In this document: positions 40,923-54,550 of the stretch, in pieces
Position numbering within the stretch: position 1 is the stretch's first letter
How the letters are laid out: each line of letters starts with the position of its first letter
Assembly: GCA_024699855.1 (NCBI GenBank)
Contig: JAMPIQ010000001.1
Coordinates: 7,626,001-7,690,000 of the forward strand
Source: Aphelenchoides besseyi
Taxonomy: Eukaryota > Nematoda > Chromadorea > Rhabditida > Aphelenchoididae
DNA: 64,000 nt
Direction of reading: 5' to 3'
Notes under the pieces: model-generated
The model's input: only the letters and a program-made list of their open reading frames with translations
The model's database searches: none
What the model was told of the DNA's origin: nothing
Position numbers and translations under genes: made by a program

Positions 40923-42545
40923 CTAGAAAAATGAGACTTCGGAATATTTCTTTGAGATTTCCATTGTCAACGGGTGAGGACTAATCAGTTGGAATGTTTC
41001 AATTGTGCATAAGGTTTCACGTTTGTAGGCCGCTACTTTCTAAACAAAAATCAAAATGTCGACGGCTGTTAAACTCACATGAACATTGGAAATGCGAAGT
41101 AGAAGGGCGGCGTAACGATGAGCACTTTCCGACTCGTTGTAGTCCTTATCCAAATGGGTTTTGAGACTACGCAGTAAATCTAGACGTTTGGCTTGAGTGA
41201 CTTGAATTGCATCGTCGGTGAGTGAAAGGCATTCGGGGTCAAAGAAGATGATTGCTTGCAAAAGCACGTATTCGATTTCGGTCATTTTCATCTTACGAAT
41301 CGGAACTAAACACAAACATAACACACAGCGACCAAACGAATTCACCCAAAATATTGTTGATCACGGCAACAACAGTCGGAATAAGACCCGAACGTTCTTT
41401 GAGTATATTGGCATTGGGATTGCGAAATCCGGAAAGTCCATCGAAAATAGGTAAGACTTTAATTTACCTCTTCCCACTCTCACTCACCGGGAAAAACAAT
41501 GCGATCGCTGTAATGTTGAGGTGTGTGGAATGCTGAAATGTCATGAAAATACTGAACATGCTTTCTTACCTTCGGATAGAACCAAATTGGAGAAACTGGA
41601 GTGTACAATAAGCGACTGTTTGTCGTGCATTGAAAGTTGCTGAAACATAAAACAGAAAATCAGAAAGAAAGTTGAATAAAATTACTTGAAATTCCGAAAA
41701 AGATTTGGCCCATTCGATAACAGTCGACAGTATTTTGGATCGCCAATACGAAAAGTTCAGTTGATCTTCGGAACCCAATTGTTTTTCTTCGTATTTTTGG
41801 AAATCGTCGAACGTGCTTTGTGGAGTTCCGAGTGCTTCGGCCAAATTTGTATGAATTGGTGCCAAACTTGAAGTTAACATCTTTAGAAACTTCTTCTCTT
41901 TGATCATGAGATCGCGTATCAGTGGATCGTCTATGGCTTCGATTTTGACTTCCGGTCGTGTTTGTTCCGTAGCTTTTCGTTTCCGTCTTCTCTCGAAGTT
42001 TAACTCCGTACAATCCATTCCTACGTCTAGACACTTTTTTAGTCTTAATAAAATCCAATTAAAAGTATCAAGAGTCGAATACCTGCACGCTCTACAAGAA
42101 CATCTCGTATTGATGTCTATGGGACAATTGCCATTTCCTTTGCACGAGTAGCTTCGATTTTCCATCAAAACTCGTCTGAACTAAAATAAACGAATAAGAT
42201 CAGTTTTAGCAGCGTATGTACAAAGATTTTGCAGCCAACACAACAATAGCAAGAATAGTGAATTCCGATCGCAGTATCTCCACAGACCGCACATTTCTGA
42301 CCGGGAAGAAACTTTTCGGATTCTTTTTGTTTTTTGCGAGAATTCGTTGAAGCAGACAACGTACGATGAACCTGATCCTCGTCATCTTGATGATGCAGAG
42401 CTTGAAGTGAATTAGCATCTAATTTCTCGAGCGAGCATTCGAACGCGATATTCGGAAACTGCTTGTTTGTTTGAGCATCAGTCGCCGATAGGGACGATGA
42501 ATCGGAGTATTTGAGGTCTGGAGAATCGCTCTGTTCTCGACTCAT
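40923..42545 (-). CDS. Nuclear hormone receptor
   Basis: Ligand-type transcription factor. The start MSREQSDSPDLKYSDSSSL follows a TTTCAG acceptor, so a 5' UTR exon exists. The DNA-binding domain has both C4 zinc fingers with exact family spacing: CAVCGDTAIGIHYSCYCCVGCK, then (across an intron) FFRRVLMENRSYSCKGNGNC..CSCRACRLKKCLDVGMD. The P-box CVGCK differs from the steroid and thyroid types and resembles nematode-expanded receptors. The hinge is basic (ERRRKRKATEQ). The ligand-binding part includes IEWAKSFSEFQ, MTEIEYVLLQAIIFFDPECLSLTD and a C-terminal exon ending SKKYSEVSFF. It converges on MRPS18B with only 66 bp between stops. Confidence 0.9.
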
Positions 42546-43013
42546 TCTGAAAGCACAAACAAGACAATTCGCAGTCAACATCATGATGTGGAAAAACAAC
42601 GCTAACGAATAAAATTTTGCGAATTGTACAATTGAAATGCTCAAAAATTAACAACCAGATGGACATTTCGTAAAAGAAACATTCTGTTGTAAATTTTCGT
42701 CTCGTTTATAGCTTAGCAACAGCTAAAAATCCGCTTATTTGTAGAGTCTTGTCGAACTAATCTACACGGTTAGTATTGACAAATGACAACATTAACACTC
42801 GCCGTGTAAGAAAACGAATACGCTCATTACTTCGTGTCTGTTTTGTCGTCATGCCGCTGTCTGTTATTGACGTCTTATGCTTCCGACGAGACATTGGAAC
42901 AATAAGTGGATTAAATGATTCTGCTCGACGAAACATCAAATTAATAAACGTATATTTTAAACAACAATAACGAGAAATTTAACAATTCAAATTATTCATT
43001 TCGTATTCATACT
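42546..43013. other. Intergenic upstream of the nuclear receptor
   Basis: This spacer holds the receptor's 5' leader intron and promoter side and the ELP3 3' flank. No gene is seen. Confidence 0.45.
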
Positions 43014-45060
43014 TCATTGGAGCTTTTTGCTCATGTACGGTCCATCCAATTCGTAGCCAAGAGACCTACAGATATTATAGTCTTCTATATTGAAAGAAAA
43101 CTTACCGATAGTAATGTCGTGTGCCAACACCCGAGATTACGGCCAATTTGAACGATCCATGTTCTTCCAGCGCGATTCGTTCCGCTTCTTCCATTAACAG
43201 TTTTCCAAATCCTTGATGTTGGAATTTGGTTGGATCACGGCTAGAAACCGGAACTGCTGTTCCGTAGACGTGTAGTTCACGTACAACTGACACTCCACCC
43301 TACAAAACTATAAGATGAAAAATAAACATAATTATAACACCTTTAGCTCTTCTCTGTGCACTTGATCCGTACATTTACGCAGTCGAAGTAATCCAATTAA
43401 AATGTCCTAAGCGGTTGCAGTTGACGATCGTTTTTGTTGTTGTTAATTACCTGATTCACGTCCTCGTAGCTGATGAACGTTTCCCAACCTCCGTTTCCGA
43501 AGTAGTCTCGACGAATCAACTCTGTTTGATCGGGCCGAATCTTGTTGTGAATTTCCTGCAGACGAAAACATCTTACAAAACAAACGATCAGATACAAACT
43601 TGTATTCCAACTTCTCGAGTTCGAACATCACGACAAGTCAATCCAAGTTGATTCATACGTGCCAACGCGTGTTCTCGAAGATTTCCATATTCAACTCCAC
43701 TCGACACTAACGGCATTGGAATGTCGCGTTGTACACGATAAACACGAGTCCACGGTGGAATCAAAGCCAAAATCTGAGCAACCAAATCGACCAAAACTTG
43801 CGGCGGATAACTTTTATATCGTCCAGTTTTCCACAACTAAAAGAACAATTTAACTTACATGTCTTCGGCTTTTACCTCATATAATCCCGTACTGCGAATA
43901 ACGAGTGTTGGGTAAATTTTCAAACCATCTGGTCGGAATGCCGGGTTCTCAAAAAGTTCGACAAACTTAAGTTCAAATCTTGAAATCAAACAATGATCTT
44001 TCGATTACCTGCTCCAAATCTCGTTCAATCGGAACGTTGGGCAGATTCGGCATCATATGAATAACAACCTTGTATCCGGTGTCTTTGGCGAAATGAAAGC
44101 ATTCGCAAACCGCTTGAACGGTGTGACCACGATTCGTATCTCGAGCAACATCTTCGTAAACAGACTGTACACCGATTTCCAGACGTGTACAGCCATACGT
44201 TAACATGTCGTTCATGTGTCGCGGAAGACAGTAATCGGGACTGAAAAGCATGTTTACAATAGTGATTATCAAAATACAAACCGCGTTTCAATGGTAATTC
44301 CAATGCATTTTGTGTCACTAACTTCGCTGTATCTCACTGCTTCAATGACGCTGTCACTGTTATGCCCGCTGAGAGCGTCGTGCAACTTCGAAATAAACTC
44401 GTCTCGATACTTTTGCGGTAGGGACATAAAAGTTCCACCCATTATTATGAATTCTACCTAAATGTTTAGGATGTTGACTTCAAACTAGTATAATACATGC
44501 CTTGTCAATACTGTGACCCAAGGACTTTAATTGAGCAAGACGATTGACGGTTTGAATGTATGGACTAAACAAAAACGTTACAAGAATTTGAGGATCAACA
44601 TACTTATAACGCGCTCGAATAGCTCGCATTGATGTTGGTTCGTAGCCGGTGTACGATTGAGTCGAATATTCGAAATCCGAGTCGGGACCACCTAAACGAA
44701 AACATAAAAAGTTTAAACACTTCGATTACCTGGACAATAAACGCAAATGTTTCCGGTAAAATTAATGTGTGGACATCGATGCGGTTTGCACATCACAGCA
44801 ACGACAGCAATTCCACTCGCCGTTCTGACCGGTTTGGCTTTCAACTTCGGCAACAAAAGATCTTTGTATTCGGTAGGCACAGCAGCAATAATGTCGACAA
44901 GCTTCGGATGAGTTTCCAGTTTCAGTTGTTGAGAGACTTCGCGTTTCAATTTGTTCAAGTTGACTTCTTCTCCGCGAAGTTGTGCCGCGATCAGCTTCGA
45001 AACGATTTCGGTCACCGCCTTCAGCTTTAGATTGCGTGTCTCGTTTTTGTCGGGCATCAT
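43014..45060 (-). CDS. ELP3: Elongator catalytic subunit ELP3
   Basis: Elongator subunit with a radical-SAM domain and an acetyltransferase domain; it modifies wobble uridine 34 of tRNAs. The start [20 protein letters not shown] leads to [37 protein letters not shown]. The radical-SAM cysteines follow in [21 protein letters not shown], then [30 protein letters not shown], then [30 protein letters not shown]. The acetyltransferase part is [46 protein letters not shown], then [15 protein letters not shown]. All catalytic motifs are intact. It is divergent from the LYST-type gene. Confidence 0.97.
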
Positions 45061-45561
45061 GGACAGTCAATGGCTTAAACAAGAAGATTAAGAACAATAG
45101 AAAACACAAAACTCAGATTAAATACACATCTGATGGCTCGTTAAGTTTGTTTCTTGACGTCGAATCGATATGTGGTGAGATGATTAAACAGCAGAAAGAA
45201 GATAAAAACTTTGTGTTCATAAAAGAAGATAACCGACTTGTTGAGCGAGTAATTGACCGCCAATTCCTTCGTTTTTATCATATACATCGGGAAAGTTAAC
45301 GCTTAAGTGTTACAAAACCTATCAGTACGTTTCGTTCTTGTTTCTTGTCAAATAACAACAAAGTGAATAGATCTTGTTGTAAATCAAGTCGAGAGTTGTT
45401 AAATAGTGCTTTTGATTGTAAGACAAATCACTATGATAAAACGACATTTACAATGATTAGGCATTAAACAAATGAAACAAGAATCTGAAATGTTCTTGTT
45501 CCGTGTTTATTGTACTGTCTCACGTGTCATTGTGCTTTCATGTTTTAGAGAACGCTCTCGA
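45061..45561. promoter_or_regulatory. Divergent region ELP3 / LYST-type gene
   Basis: AT-rich 501-bp spacer. A TGTTTTAG acceptor-like site lies at 45541-45548, just before the LYST-type start. No gene is seen. Confidence 0.4.
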
Positions 45562-48500
45562 ATGGATGAGATTGCTCTTCATGAGCTGAAAGAATTGTTC
45601 GTCAATTGGCGTTCCATTGACGATGAAAATGACGAGAACATATGGACTCAAAAGATTGCTTCCTTGATGTCCTTTTCGTATTTGAACTCGAATGTTTTCG
45701 TAAGTCTGTTTCTCAATTCAGGCTGCCATTGAATCCAATGTAGCAAAAGGTTATGTCTTCAATCGGTTCATTGCTCCATTCGTGCCCATTACAACCAAAC
45801 AATGCGATTGAGTTTCCACAGACAGTCGATTTGGATGCAGACCAGGTATCTTTATGAATTTGCGATATGTTAATCTACTGAGCATTCTTTAGCATTTTCC
45901 AAATACAAGCGAAATGTTTATTGAATCAGCTGCGTACTTTATTTTGGATCCAATGCATCGAATCTCAGCTGTTGATGGCCTGACAATTTCGTCATGGATC
46001 AATCTACGCGATATGGAGGTAGATGTCGTTTAATTGAAGAAGCACGTAGAGCAATTTTAGAGCAATAGTCGTTTTCACGTTTGTTCAATTGGAACGACAA
46101 AGTTATTTGCTACAATGCACGTACATCCACGAAAGAACTACGTAATGGCAAGGTTTGAATCGGGTATTTGATTGAGTAGACATAGAAATGTTGTAGAGTG
46201 TTTTATCAAGACAAGTTAGTAGGAACGATCAAATGGGTAAATGCATTTCGAATACCCAACAAGTGGGTCAACTTTGTTTTCGGTCTTTGTATCAGCGACT
46301 GTCGAATCAAAATGATGGTAAGATATTTGAAGAAGGTTGGTAGAACAAATTCGCTCGACTTTAGTTTATGTTCGATAGTCGATTGCGGACGGCTTCTTAT
46401 GTTTGTCAGGAATACAGGATTGATCAAACCTCTTTTGCTGTCAGTTTTGGTTGTGTAGCAAAAGAAGAAAAACCGTTGGTCGTTTACGATCTAACAAGTG
46501 TATTTGGATTTAAAGGTAAATTGCCACGAGTAATCGTCATGATAATGAATGTTTAGGAATCCTTTCAACAGATAGTGCAATTCTTTTACGTTCAATGGGC
46601 TGTGCTCGTGATTCGTTAACCAATTGTGCGCTGAAGACGTCAGATTACTCCTTTCTGGACTGCTTAACCAAAGCGCTGTTTCGATCGAAAACTGAACTAC
46701 ACAAACTGTTTGAAAATCCGGCTGTTGTCGTTGACAAAGTACAAGTATGTTGTACGAACTTGTTACGTTTAAATGGTCTGCTTCAGCGGAGTCTTTTGTT
46801 TTCAATCAATGGTTTCAATTTCCATTCGTATGGTTTGAGTGTGGTTCAACGCGGGGCTGATATCGAAAAGCTTCAAGGAGCCAAAGAAACTTTGTTGTTT
46901 ACGTTGACCCAAGAGATTCAAATCAACACACGATGTGCAATGACATCTCACACACCAAATCGTTTAGATCAAGCGTTACAAACTATTGGTTACGTGAAAC
47001 TTTTCATTTTTGCTTACGCACTGGTAACTTCCTATCATTGGAATAAATTGAAGCATCAATTTCCTAGAGTGTAGATCGAGCATATGATGCAATGGCACAG
47101 TTTGAAGCTTTGCAAACCTTAATTAGCGCGTTGAAACGAGATCCGATGGCACATCGCGTGTTTCTGGAAATGGATGGTCCCGTCTTGATTGCTCGAATTC
47201 TCGGCTCCAAAAGTGCGCAAATAACCGACGAGATTTTTGCTGTAAGAAAACGCTGTTATATCTCTTGTTTAGATGTTAGTTTAGTTACTCATGAACTGCG
47301 TTTTCTCCAATTTGGAATCTGAGTCAAATGGAAAGATTGCGATTAGCTCATGTACAGCAATTGTTGAACCGGCACTTCTAAGCACTTTAGCCTCGTCTTC
47401 ATGGTTATGGTATGTCAAGTAAGCCATTGAGTTTATACTTTCGGAATTACAGGAAAAATGAACGCTTCCGATTTTGGCCGCAGTTCATTACGTTGATTGG
47501 TGATTCCATACAGAAACCGTGCGTTTTGAAACAAATCAAGAAATTCAATCTACATCAATTGGAGATGATACATTTCTTGACTACGTTGTTGAATGTACGT
47601 TTTCAATTGTTTTAATGAAACTCTTATGTTAATTCAGGTCTTACTAGAAATACGAGTATCAATTGATTGTTTTGCAAACGAATTACTTGGAAACGAAGAG
47701 AACGCGACGTTGAAATTGGCCAAAACTTTGAATTCGATTGTACGCACTTTGTTGGGAGCTCCGCTGAATCTGAACCAATTTACAGCATTCTGGCACTACT
47801 TACAGTTATCGCATCCACCAGCCGACATAATGATCGATCGACAGATTTCTGGGCGTTTGGACTGGATCCATCCAGGTAATTGCCCAGCCATAACATTATA
47901 TCATTGAACAACTTCAGGTTCAATTCCAACCAATAGTGAAGCTGTTCAGTTCGAAACCTCTGAACTGTCCGAATTTTTCAATCAGTTGTCTGATAAACAT
48001 CCCAAAGGTTTGTGTTTAGTCAAGAAACATTAATAGTCTAATGTTTTAGAGAAAATTTGCGAAAAAATGCAACAGACGAACAGTATCATTGCGGTGCGTG
48101 ACGAGTTCGTTGGTACTCCAAAATGTCGCAAAAACTCGACACCACGAAAAAAGTAAGGTTTATTTTGTCGAAGATTCAATCGAATTCTTTCAGATCAACA
48201 ACGACATTCGAACAAAAAGATGTCGCTGAAGAGATCGGACTTTTTGATGGCGATGAGATTGTTAGTCGATATGATCTACCGGACGACATTCCACCGCATG
48301 AGCATTGGCTTGTACATTCACGTGCAATGTTCCTCGAGTTGATGGCGGAAATTGTTTGGACTTGTGAGGACAGTGCTATGGCGGTTATTCAGTTGGACGT
48401 GATTTGTTGGAATTCGATTCTTGTGTTGCTTACAAATCAAAAGTATCTTCGAATTCGCTCGTTGATCGTGTCACTTCTAAAAAACTTTTTGTTGCGTTGC

Positions 48501-51500
48501 GAAGAAAAGTATCAGAATTCATTTGCTCTACAACACGGTTTCGTATTTTTATCGAATGAAATTCGAAAACATCAACTCGATGCGTTGACTGTTGACGCTC
48601 TTTTCTCTATGACTTGTGGAGAACCGGTGACCATTTTTCATGGATTGGACAATCAGCATTTGCATTCGATCGTATACGACAAGTTCAAGATTCTGTCTTT
48701 GTACGCGTTGTTCACTTCGCTTGAACAGTCAGTTGATGACTCGCTTATGTTTTGGAGTATCTGCTCTACACTACAAAAGGTTTGATGGTAGAATTGTTGT
48801 CTGTTTATAAACGATATTCCAGATGTTCTCTGGAGACAATGCACCACGTTTAGCATTTTTCGAAATGGGATTAACGAACTCAATGATCAAGGTATTGAAC
48901 ACGATGTGTTCACGCAAAGACGGGTTCGTTCGTACGATTTGATAGATAGGTTGTCAGTTTTAGAAAACTTTTGAATGGACCAATCTTTCCACTTCTTGAC
49001 TGCTGGATTTCATTTTCTCGTTCGATTATACAACTAAGCGTGCCGTACAAAGACCGCAGAGTGCTTGGCTATTGTGAGGATTTTGTCTGGTTATGTTTGA
49101 TTGCTGATCATCAAAAGTCCAACGAACGAAAAGTTCGTACCTCATCGACAAACAGCGAAGGAAACTCATCAACGGAAACAGACAGCAGCATCTTCAGTCC
49201 ACAGCTTCCGTTGACCGTTGCACCTTCGACGGCTTTACGACGCATGTTATGTCACTTGTTGTTTGCGTGGATTGATTCGATTCGATCGGTGGTTGGTGAT
49301 CCGCTTTCCTTAACGAACAACATTTACGGTCATTCGTATGGTCGAACAAGTTGGTTCATAAGTTAGATGTGGGTAGAATGTGTATTTTAGGTTCATCAGG
49401 AGACAGTTCGGAATTTGAGTTACTATACGGAGAGTCCGAATGGAGTTACGAATCAATTAATCGTATGCTTAACGATTTTCAATTCACAAATTGGTTTGCA
49501 GGTCTTGATCGTCGAAAAGGTGGTGAACAAGCGAAGAAACAACAACGAGATTTTGCGTCGGTAGAAGAACTGTCCGAACGATTACTCTTTGCATTTGAAC
49601 GAACCAATAGCGTTTTCATTTTCCTTCGACCATCAAACAAAGTATCAGATGAAGAAGAATCCTTGTTTGATTTGCATCTTGAACTTCTTCACTCGTCTTG
49701 GAAATCGAAATACAACATGAAATCGGACGAATGGACATACATTTTGGTTGCGTGCAAAAACCGAGCTGTCAGTCTATTGGGGGCGTTGGTCGCTTTCGTG
49801 ATGTATCCGGCTCGACAAAAGATTATGATCAAACAGAAGGATATGCAAATGTCTGCAGTTGATCAAAGTTGGGCGTTGATTCGTCGACTTCGTTTGGCTC
49901 AACTTTTAGCTTCCGAATTGCCGTTGAATCGATTGAGCTTAGTCGGTTTGGTGGAAACTAATTTGGACTATCAATATGCGTTGAAAGTTGCCATACACGA
50001 GTTGGCTTTTTTGTTTACAAAACAAGAGGAAGTAGTGGTTTCGGAATTCGACGACGATTTGGAAAAATTGGGAAGATTTTTGAAGTCGATTCAAATTAAC
50101 TCACCACGTAATTTTGGCACTTCTGTTAAGCACTCAACATCAGTTTTAGTTGCCATTTTGACTCCAATGGAAATCGCTTCTTTGGCCAAAGACGAAGAGC
50201 TGCTTGTTCAATTGTACCAGGAAAAAGAACTCGAATTTCATCGTTACCTTCAGGCAAAAGCTGCAGCCATTCAATCTGGTGAACATGCATTTCTGAGCGT
50301 CATAGCGGATGTAAATTCATAGGATCTATGATGAATATTTTCTTTTTTTTGATTATAGAAAGCCACACGATTGACTTGCGAGTTGGCTGAAATTCAAAGT
50401 CCATGGCGACGAAAGTTGCTTCAATGGAAGAAAGGAATGGAAAGTGCGTTGGCCAAGACATCCGAAACCATCTCGCATCTAATGGTTTGTTTCATTAGTT
50501 AGTATTAATGACTAGAAGCTCTTAAGCGTGAACTTTGTCATCCACAAGCCGTCTTTTACGATCACCGTACGTGGCCTTGTGGCTTTGCGTTGGATACGAC
50601 GGAAAACGTGAAACGCGAACGTCGTCGTTTAAAACCCTCGTACTACAATTTTCCAGCTAAGTTCTTGCGCGGTTCGAATCGTTTAACGGATGTGGACGAA
50701 GGAACTTGTCCGCTTGGCAATTTGTTGGTAGGCCTTAGTTGAAAGTATATTTTGTTATGACACCAACTACAGGAAGGTTCTTTGAGTCGTAGTGCATTGG
50801 AACGAGTTGAAGCAAACAGTCAAATTCGTCGTAGTTTGTCGGTCACATTAATTCGCACAGCATTCGAATGTTCGGGCGAGATGGTTATGTCCGATTCAAA
50901 GCTCTTCTTCCTTGGCGACATTGCTAAATCCACTCAGGTTCGCAATAGTATCAGTTTATTTGTTATGTTGTTTTAGAAAGGCAAGACCTTGGCTCCGGTA
51001 TCTTATGCGTGGGCTTTTGAGCAAATTCGTGAAATTCACAATCGTTTTTACTTACTCAAAGATAATGCGTTGGAGTTGTTCACAACAACTGGTGATGCGT
51101 TTCTGGTTGTGTTTGCGGACGTTGAAGTAAGTTAACAGTACACAAACGGCTTATGTTGTTTTTAGCATCGACGTATGCTTCTGGACCACTTAATTTCTTT
51201 GAGCTACGCTGGATTGTTTGTTGATCGCGAAGCACAACTACAAACAGCACAAAAAATGTGGCGCAAAGGACATATCACGAATTTTGAGTAAGATGAATAG
51301 AAAGAGATGCAACAATGAGTTGGGTTTTTAGTTATTTGATGATTCTGAACAAATTGGCTGGACGCTCATTTAACGATCTAATGCAATATCCGGTCTTTCC
51401 GTTCATTTTGGCCAACTACAAGTCCGACTTTCTTGATTTTACATCAACACAAACGTTTCGGTTTATTGGCACCTTGTTATTATCGACTAACAAAACGTTT

Positions 51501-53582
51501 GCAGAGATCTTTCACGTCCGATGGCAATTCAAGATCGAAGCATGGAACCGACTTACGTTCGAATGTACAACTCTCTTGTTGAAGAGTGTAGTAGAAGTTC
51601 ATCGGAACACGGAGGTTTTCCGTCAGTTCACATGGGCGCTTATCATTACGGCAGTCACTACTCAAACACAGGAATCGTTGCTTATTTTATGGTACGAGTA
51701 TTACCCTACACGAATGTTGCCTTGGAATATCAAGGTAATCTATAAAACGCGATTTAAAATGGAATGATAACTTCAGACAACAACTTTGATATTCCTGATC
51801 GTCTTTTTAATTCCATACAAAATACTTGGCGTTTGAGCAGTTCGGAGAGTACTACTGATTTTAAAGAACTTATTCCCGAGTTCTTTTTCTTCCCCGAAAT
51901 GTTCGAAAATCGTGAGCGTTTGGAACTAGGATTTCGTCAGCAGGGGCAGCAAGTAGATGGAGTCAATTTGCCACCGTGGGTTCCTGATGGAAATGCTCGT
52001 TTATTTTGTTTGATCCACCGACAAGCTCTCGAATCGACGGTCGTTACTGTTGGATTGCCTGAATGGATCGATTTGATATTTGGATACAAGCAACAAGGTG
52101 AAGCCGCCGCTCGAGCTGTCAATCTCTTCCATCCATCTGTTAGTTGTCTGGCTCATGATATCCACTAACCAAAGTTTAGACCTATCGCGGTCGGGATTTG
52201 GAAAGCGAAGGAAGTGGAGATGAATTGTATGTTAATGCTGTTCGCACGATGATTCGAACTTACGGTCAAATGCCATTACAACTCTTCGCTGCTCCTCATT
52301 TGCCACATTTCACTGCAAGTCGTTCATCCTTACATCAAGTTCAAAATCAACTTTTGCCGTCGGTACGTGGAATTCGTTGGGGCGATTTTGTTGGATCGCC
52401 GGACACTGACGACCGACTGTCCACAGCGCCAACTTGTGTTTTCCAATTGGAAGAAAATGAAAAGTAAGAGATTTGATGTAGCAAGTAGAATATGGATATC
52501 GTTTACAGAATCGATTATTTAACGGCGTTAAACCACGATGGTGGAGTTGTTTGTTATGGAATGCTTGACTCGACGACATTGATAGTGAAATATAAGTCCG
52601 ATCGTGAAGGTTGTGTTTACCATTTAATTGGATCTTGAAACCACAAACTTTAGATGCACTTCGACGAAACTTCGAGCTCGCATTGACTGCAGCAATTTCA
52701 TGGCGTTTTCCGGATCGAATCCTACGAATTAAACTCATTCAAATTGACGATTCTCTTTGGGTCAATTTGCTCGATCTCCGTTCGTTGACTGTCACGAAAA
52801 TCGCCTTTTCGCCGAGTAACGATACGTTATATATTGGTTTTACTAATGGATTAATTCGTGTGTACACGCTCACCTACCGACCGGAAACCGTAAGTTCTTC
52901 TCATTCCGTACAAGGATAATGATCTGTAGAAACAATGGAAAATAAGTGTGAAGTCCGAACTTTTTGCGCACAAATCAACAATCTCATCGTTGAATATCTC
53001 CGACAACTTTCATGTTTTGCTTTCTACGAGTTTGGATTCCAATATCTGCCTGTGGGATACAAATCGGTAGCTTGATCTCTAACCACAATTGAGCGTCTTT
53101 TAACTTTCAGGTTGGAATTCGTCAGACGCCTCGAACCAACACAACCGGTAAAACCGGTGGACGAGGTCGTAACGTTGAGTTGTATCTCTTCGATCAGTTG
53201 TGAGATAGCGCTAGTTTTCGAATCCGAAATTGGAAGTCGAGTGTCACTTTACACGGTAAATGGCGATGTTATTGGAAATCATCGAGAAGATCAAAAGATC
53301 ACAAGCATTGCAATGACTGGTATCGATGAGGGCACCGGCGTCAATTGCATTTTCCTCGGACTTGAACGTAGCGGAATTCGAGTACTGGAGATGTGGACGT
53401 TGTCCACGATCCGACTGATTTCAGGTCCCGATTTTTATCAATCACCGGTTGTTAGGTTTGTTTACCTGATGGAAAAGCATATGAACTGCTATTTAGCATG
53501 CACTTTACCAATGAATCTCGTCGTTTATACGCCGCACTTGGAGATCATCGAGTTGTTTTGTGTTGGCAAACAAGTTCGTTGA
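45562..53582 (+). CDS. LYST: LYST/beige-type BEACH-WD40 protein
   Basis: Large lysosome-trafficking regulator. The start [20 protein letters not shown] follows an acceptor. A 44-nt intron ending AATGTAG near 45744 keeps the frame. The long N-terminal half is helical and poorly conserved, with a concanavalin-like region. Then come the PH-like domain (50780-51130, [35 protein letters not shown]) and the BEACH domain. BEACH motifs are [89 protein letters not shown] and [28 protein letters not shown] after BEACH is typical of LYST rather than WDFY3 or neurobeachin. WD40 repeats end the protein at VGKQVR. It is shorter than vertebrate LYST (about 3800 residues). Confidence 0.9.
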
Positions 53583-53887
53583 ACAAACCAAAACTCCCAC
53601 CGGTTTTCAAAATGCTCAATCCATTCTTGTGATATTTATATCGGGTTGCTGTACATATTTTGTTGTTAATTTCGATTTCTTCAGTTTCCTTTGTTAATGA
53701 TTGTTTAGCGGGTTATAAACGTTAATTTCTGCTAAAGTGACAAGAGATTAGGTAGTAATAGTCGGACCTTAAAGGATAGTTGACAAGTTTTGAACCGAAC
53801 AAGTGACACGCTGGATAGACTCTTGACTCGTTCCATTAATTGTCGTCTTCGATTCCCGGTGTAAATTTGCATAAATTCTAATCAAAA
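53583..53887. other. Short spacer LYST / syntaxin-6
   Basis: 305 bp between same-strand genes. It must hold either the syntaxin-6 promoter or, if the genes are co-transcribed, an intercistronic region. No gene is seen. Confidence 0.4.
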
Positions 53888-54334
53888 ATGAAGAATCAAG
53901 GTTATTCTCGGCTTGTCAGTGATCCCGCTTCTTCGCATACATTCGTTAATGAGACTCTTCAACAACAGGACGTGAGTAAACGTATTCAATGAAAACATCT
54001 AAATGGTTCTAGACAATAATTAGAGAACAGGATGAAGATTTGGAGAATATCTCCGGCTCATTGCACACTCTCAAAAACATGTCTCACCAAATCGGCAATG
54101 AACTTCAAGATCAATCAGAGCAAGTTTTTCAAAGACATTCAAATTTACATTTTGACTTTAAGTCTACTCGATGATCTCGAGTCAACGATGCATCGAACCG
54201 AAAACCGAATGGATGGTGTAATGAAGAAATTGGCCAAAGTGACGAACATGGACGATGATGCACGACAGTGGAAAGCGATTTTCTTTTTAATCGGATTAAT
54301 CATATTTCTTTTTATGCTACTTATCGCTTTTTAA
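53888..54334 (+). CDS. STX6: Syntaxin-6-like Qc-SNARE, short form
   Basis: Qc-SNARE of trans-Golgi/endosome fusion. The first exon is MKNQGYSRLVSDPASSHTFVNETLQQQD, a short tail. The second begins TIIREQDEDLENISGSLHTLKNMSHQIGNELQDQSEQ. The last is LLDDLESTMHRTENRMDGVMKKLAKVTNMDDDARQWK, followed by a C-terminal membrane anchor (AIFFLIGLIIFLFMLLIAF). MKKLAKV..M..D.RQW is diagnostic for syntaxin-6/10. The N-terminal three-helix domain of vertebrate syntaxin-6 is absent, giving about 125 residues. The second intron (from GTTTTT at 54124) does not join in frame at its obvious TTTAAG end; family spacing would put the junction 9 nt earlier, after TTTTG. Confidence 0.85.
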
Positions 54335-54550
54335 ATGACATATTATTTTTTTACTAAATATGACGTTGCATAAAACCTAACTGCAACTTTCTGATAGTCA
54401 CATGTTAGAATAGGAGTTTCGATTTGGGGCGCCGGTCAATCTCCCTCAAATAACGATTAGCTGATAAGAACTAACGATCAACGCGCTAATTTCCTCGGGT
54501 TTAGACGCGTGAAAAATCACTAATGCATTTTGCAAGATTATAACAAGATT

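Noticed and set aside
45700..45745. A 22-nt intron or frameshift in the first LYST exon pair
   Set aside because: A 44-nt intron ending AATGTAG gives a continuous frame with normal intron length.
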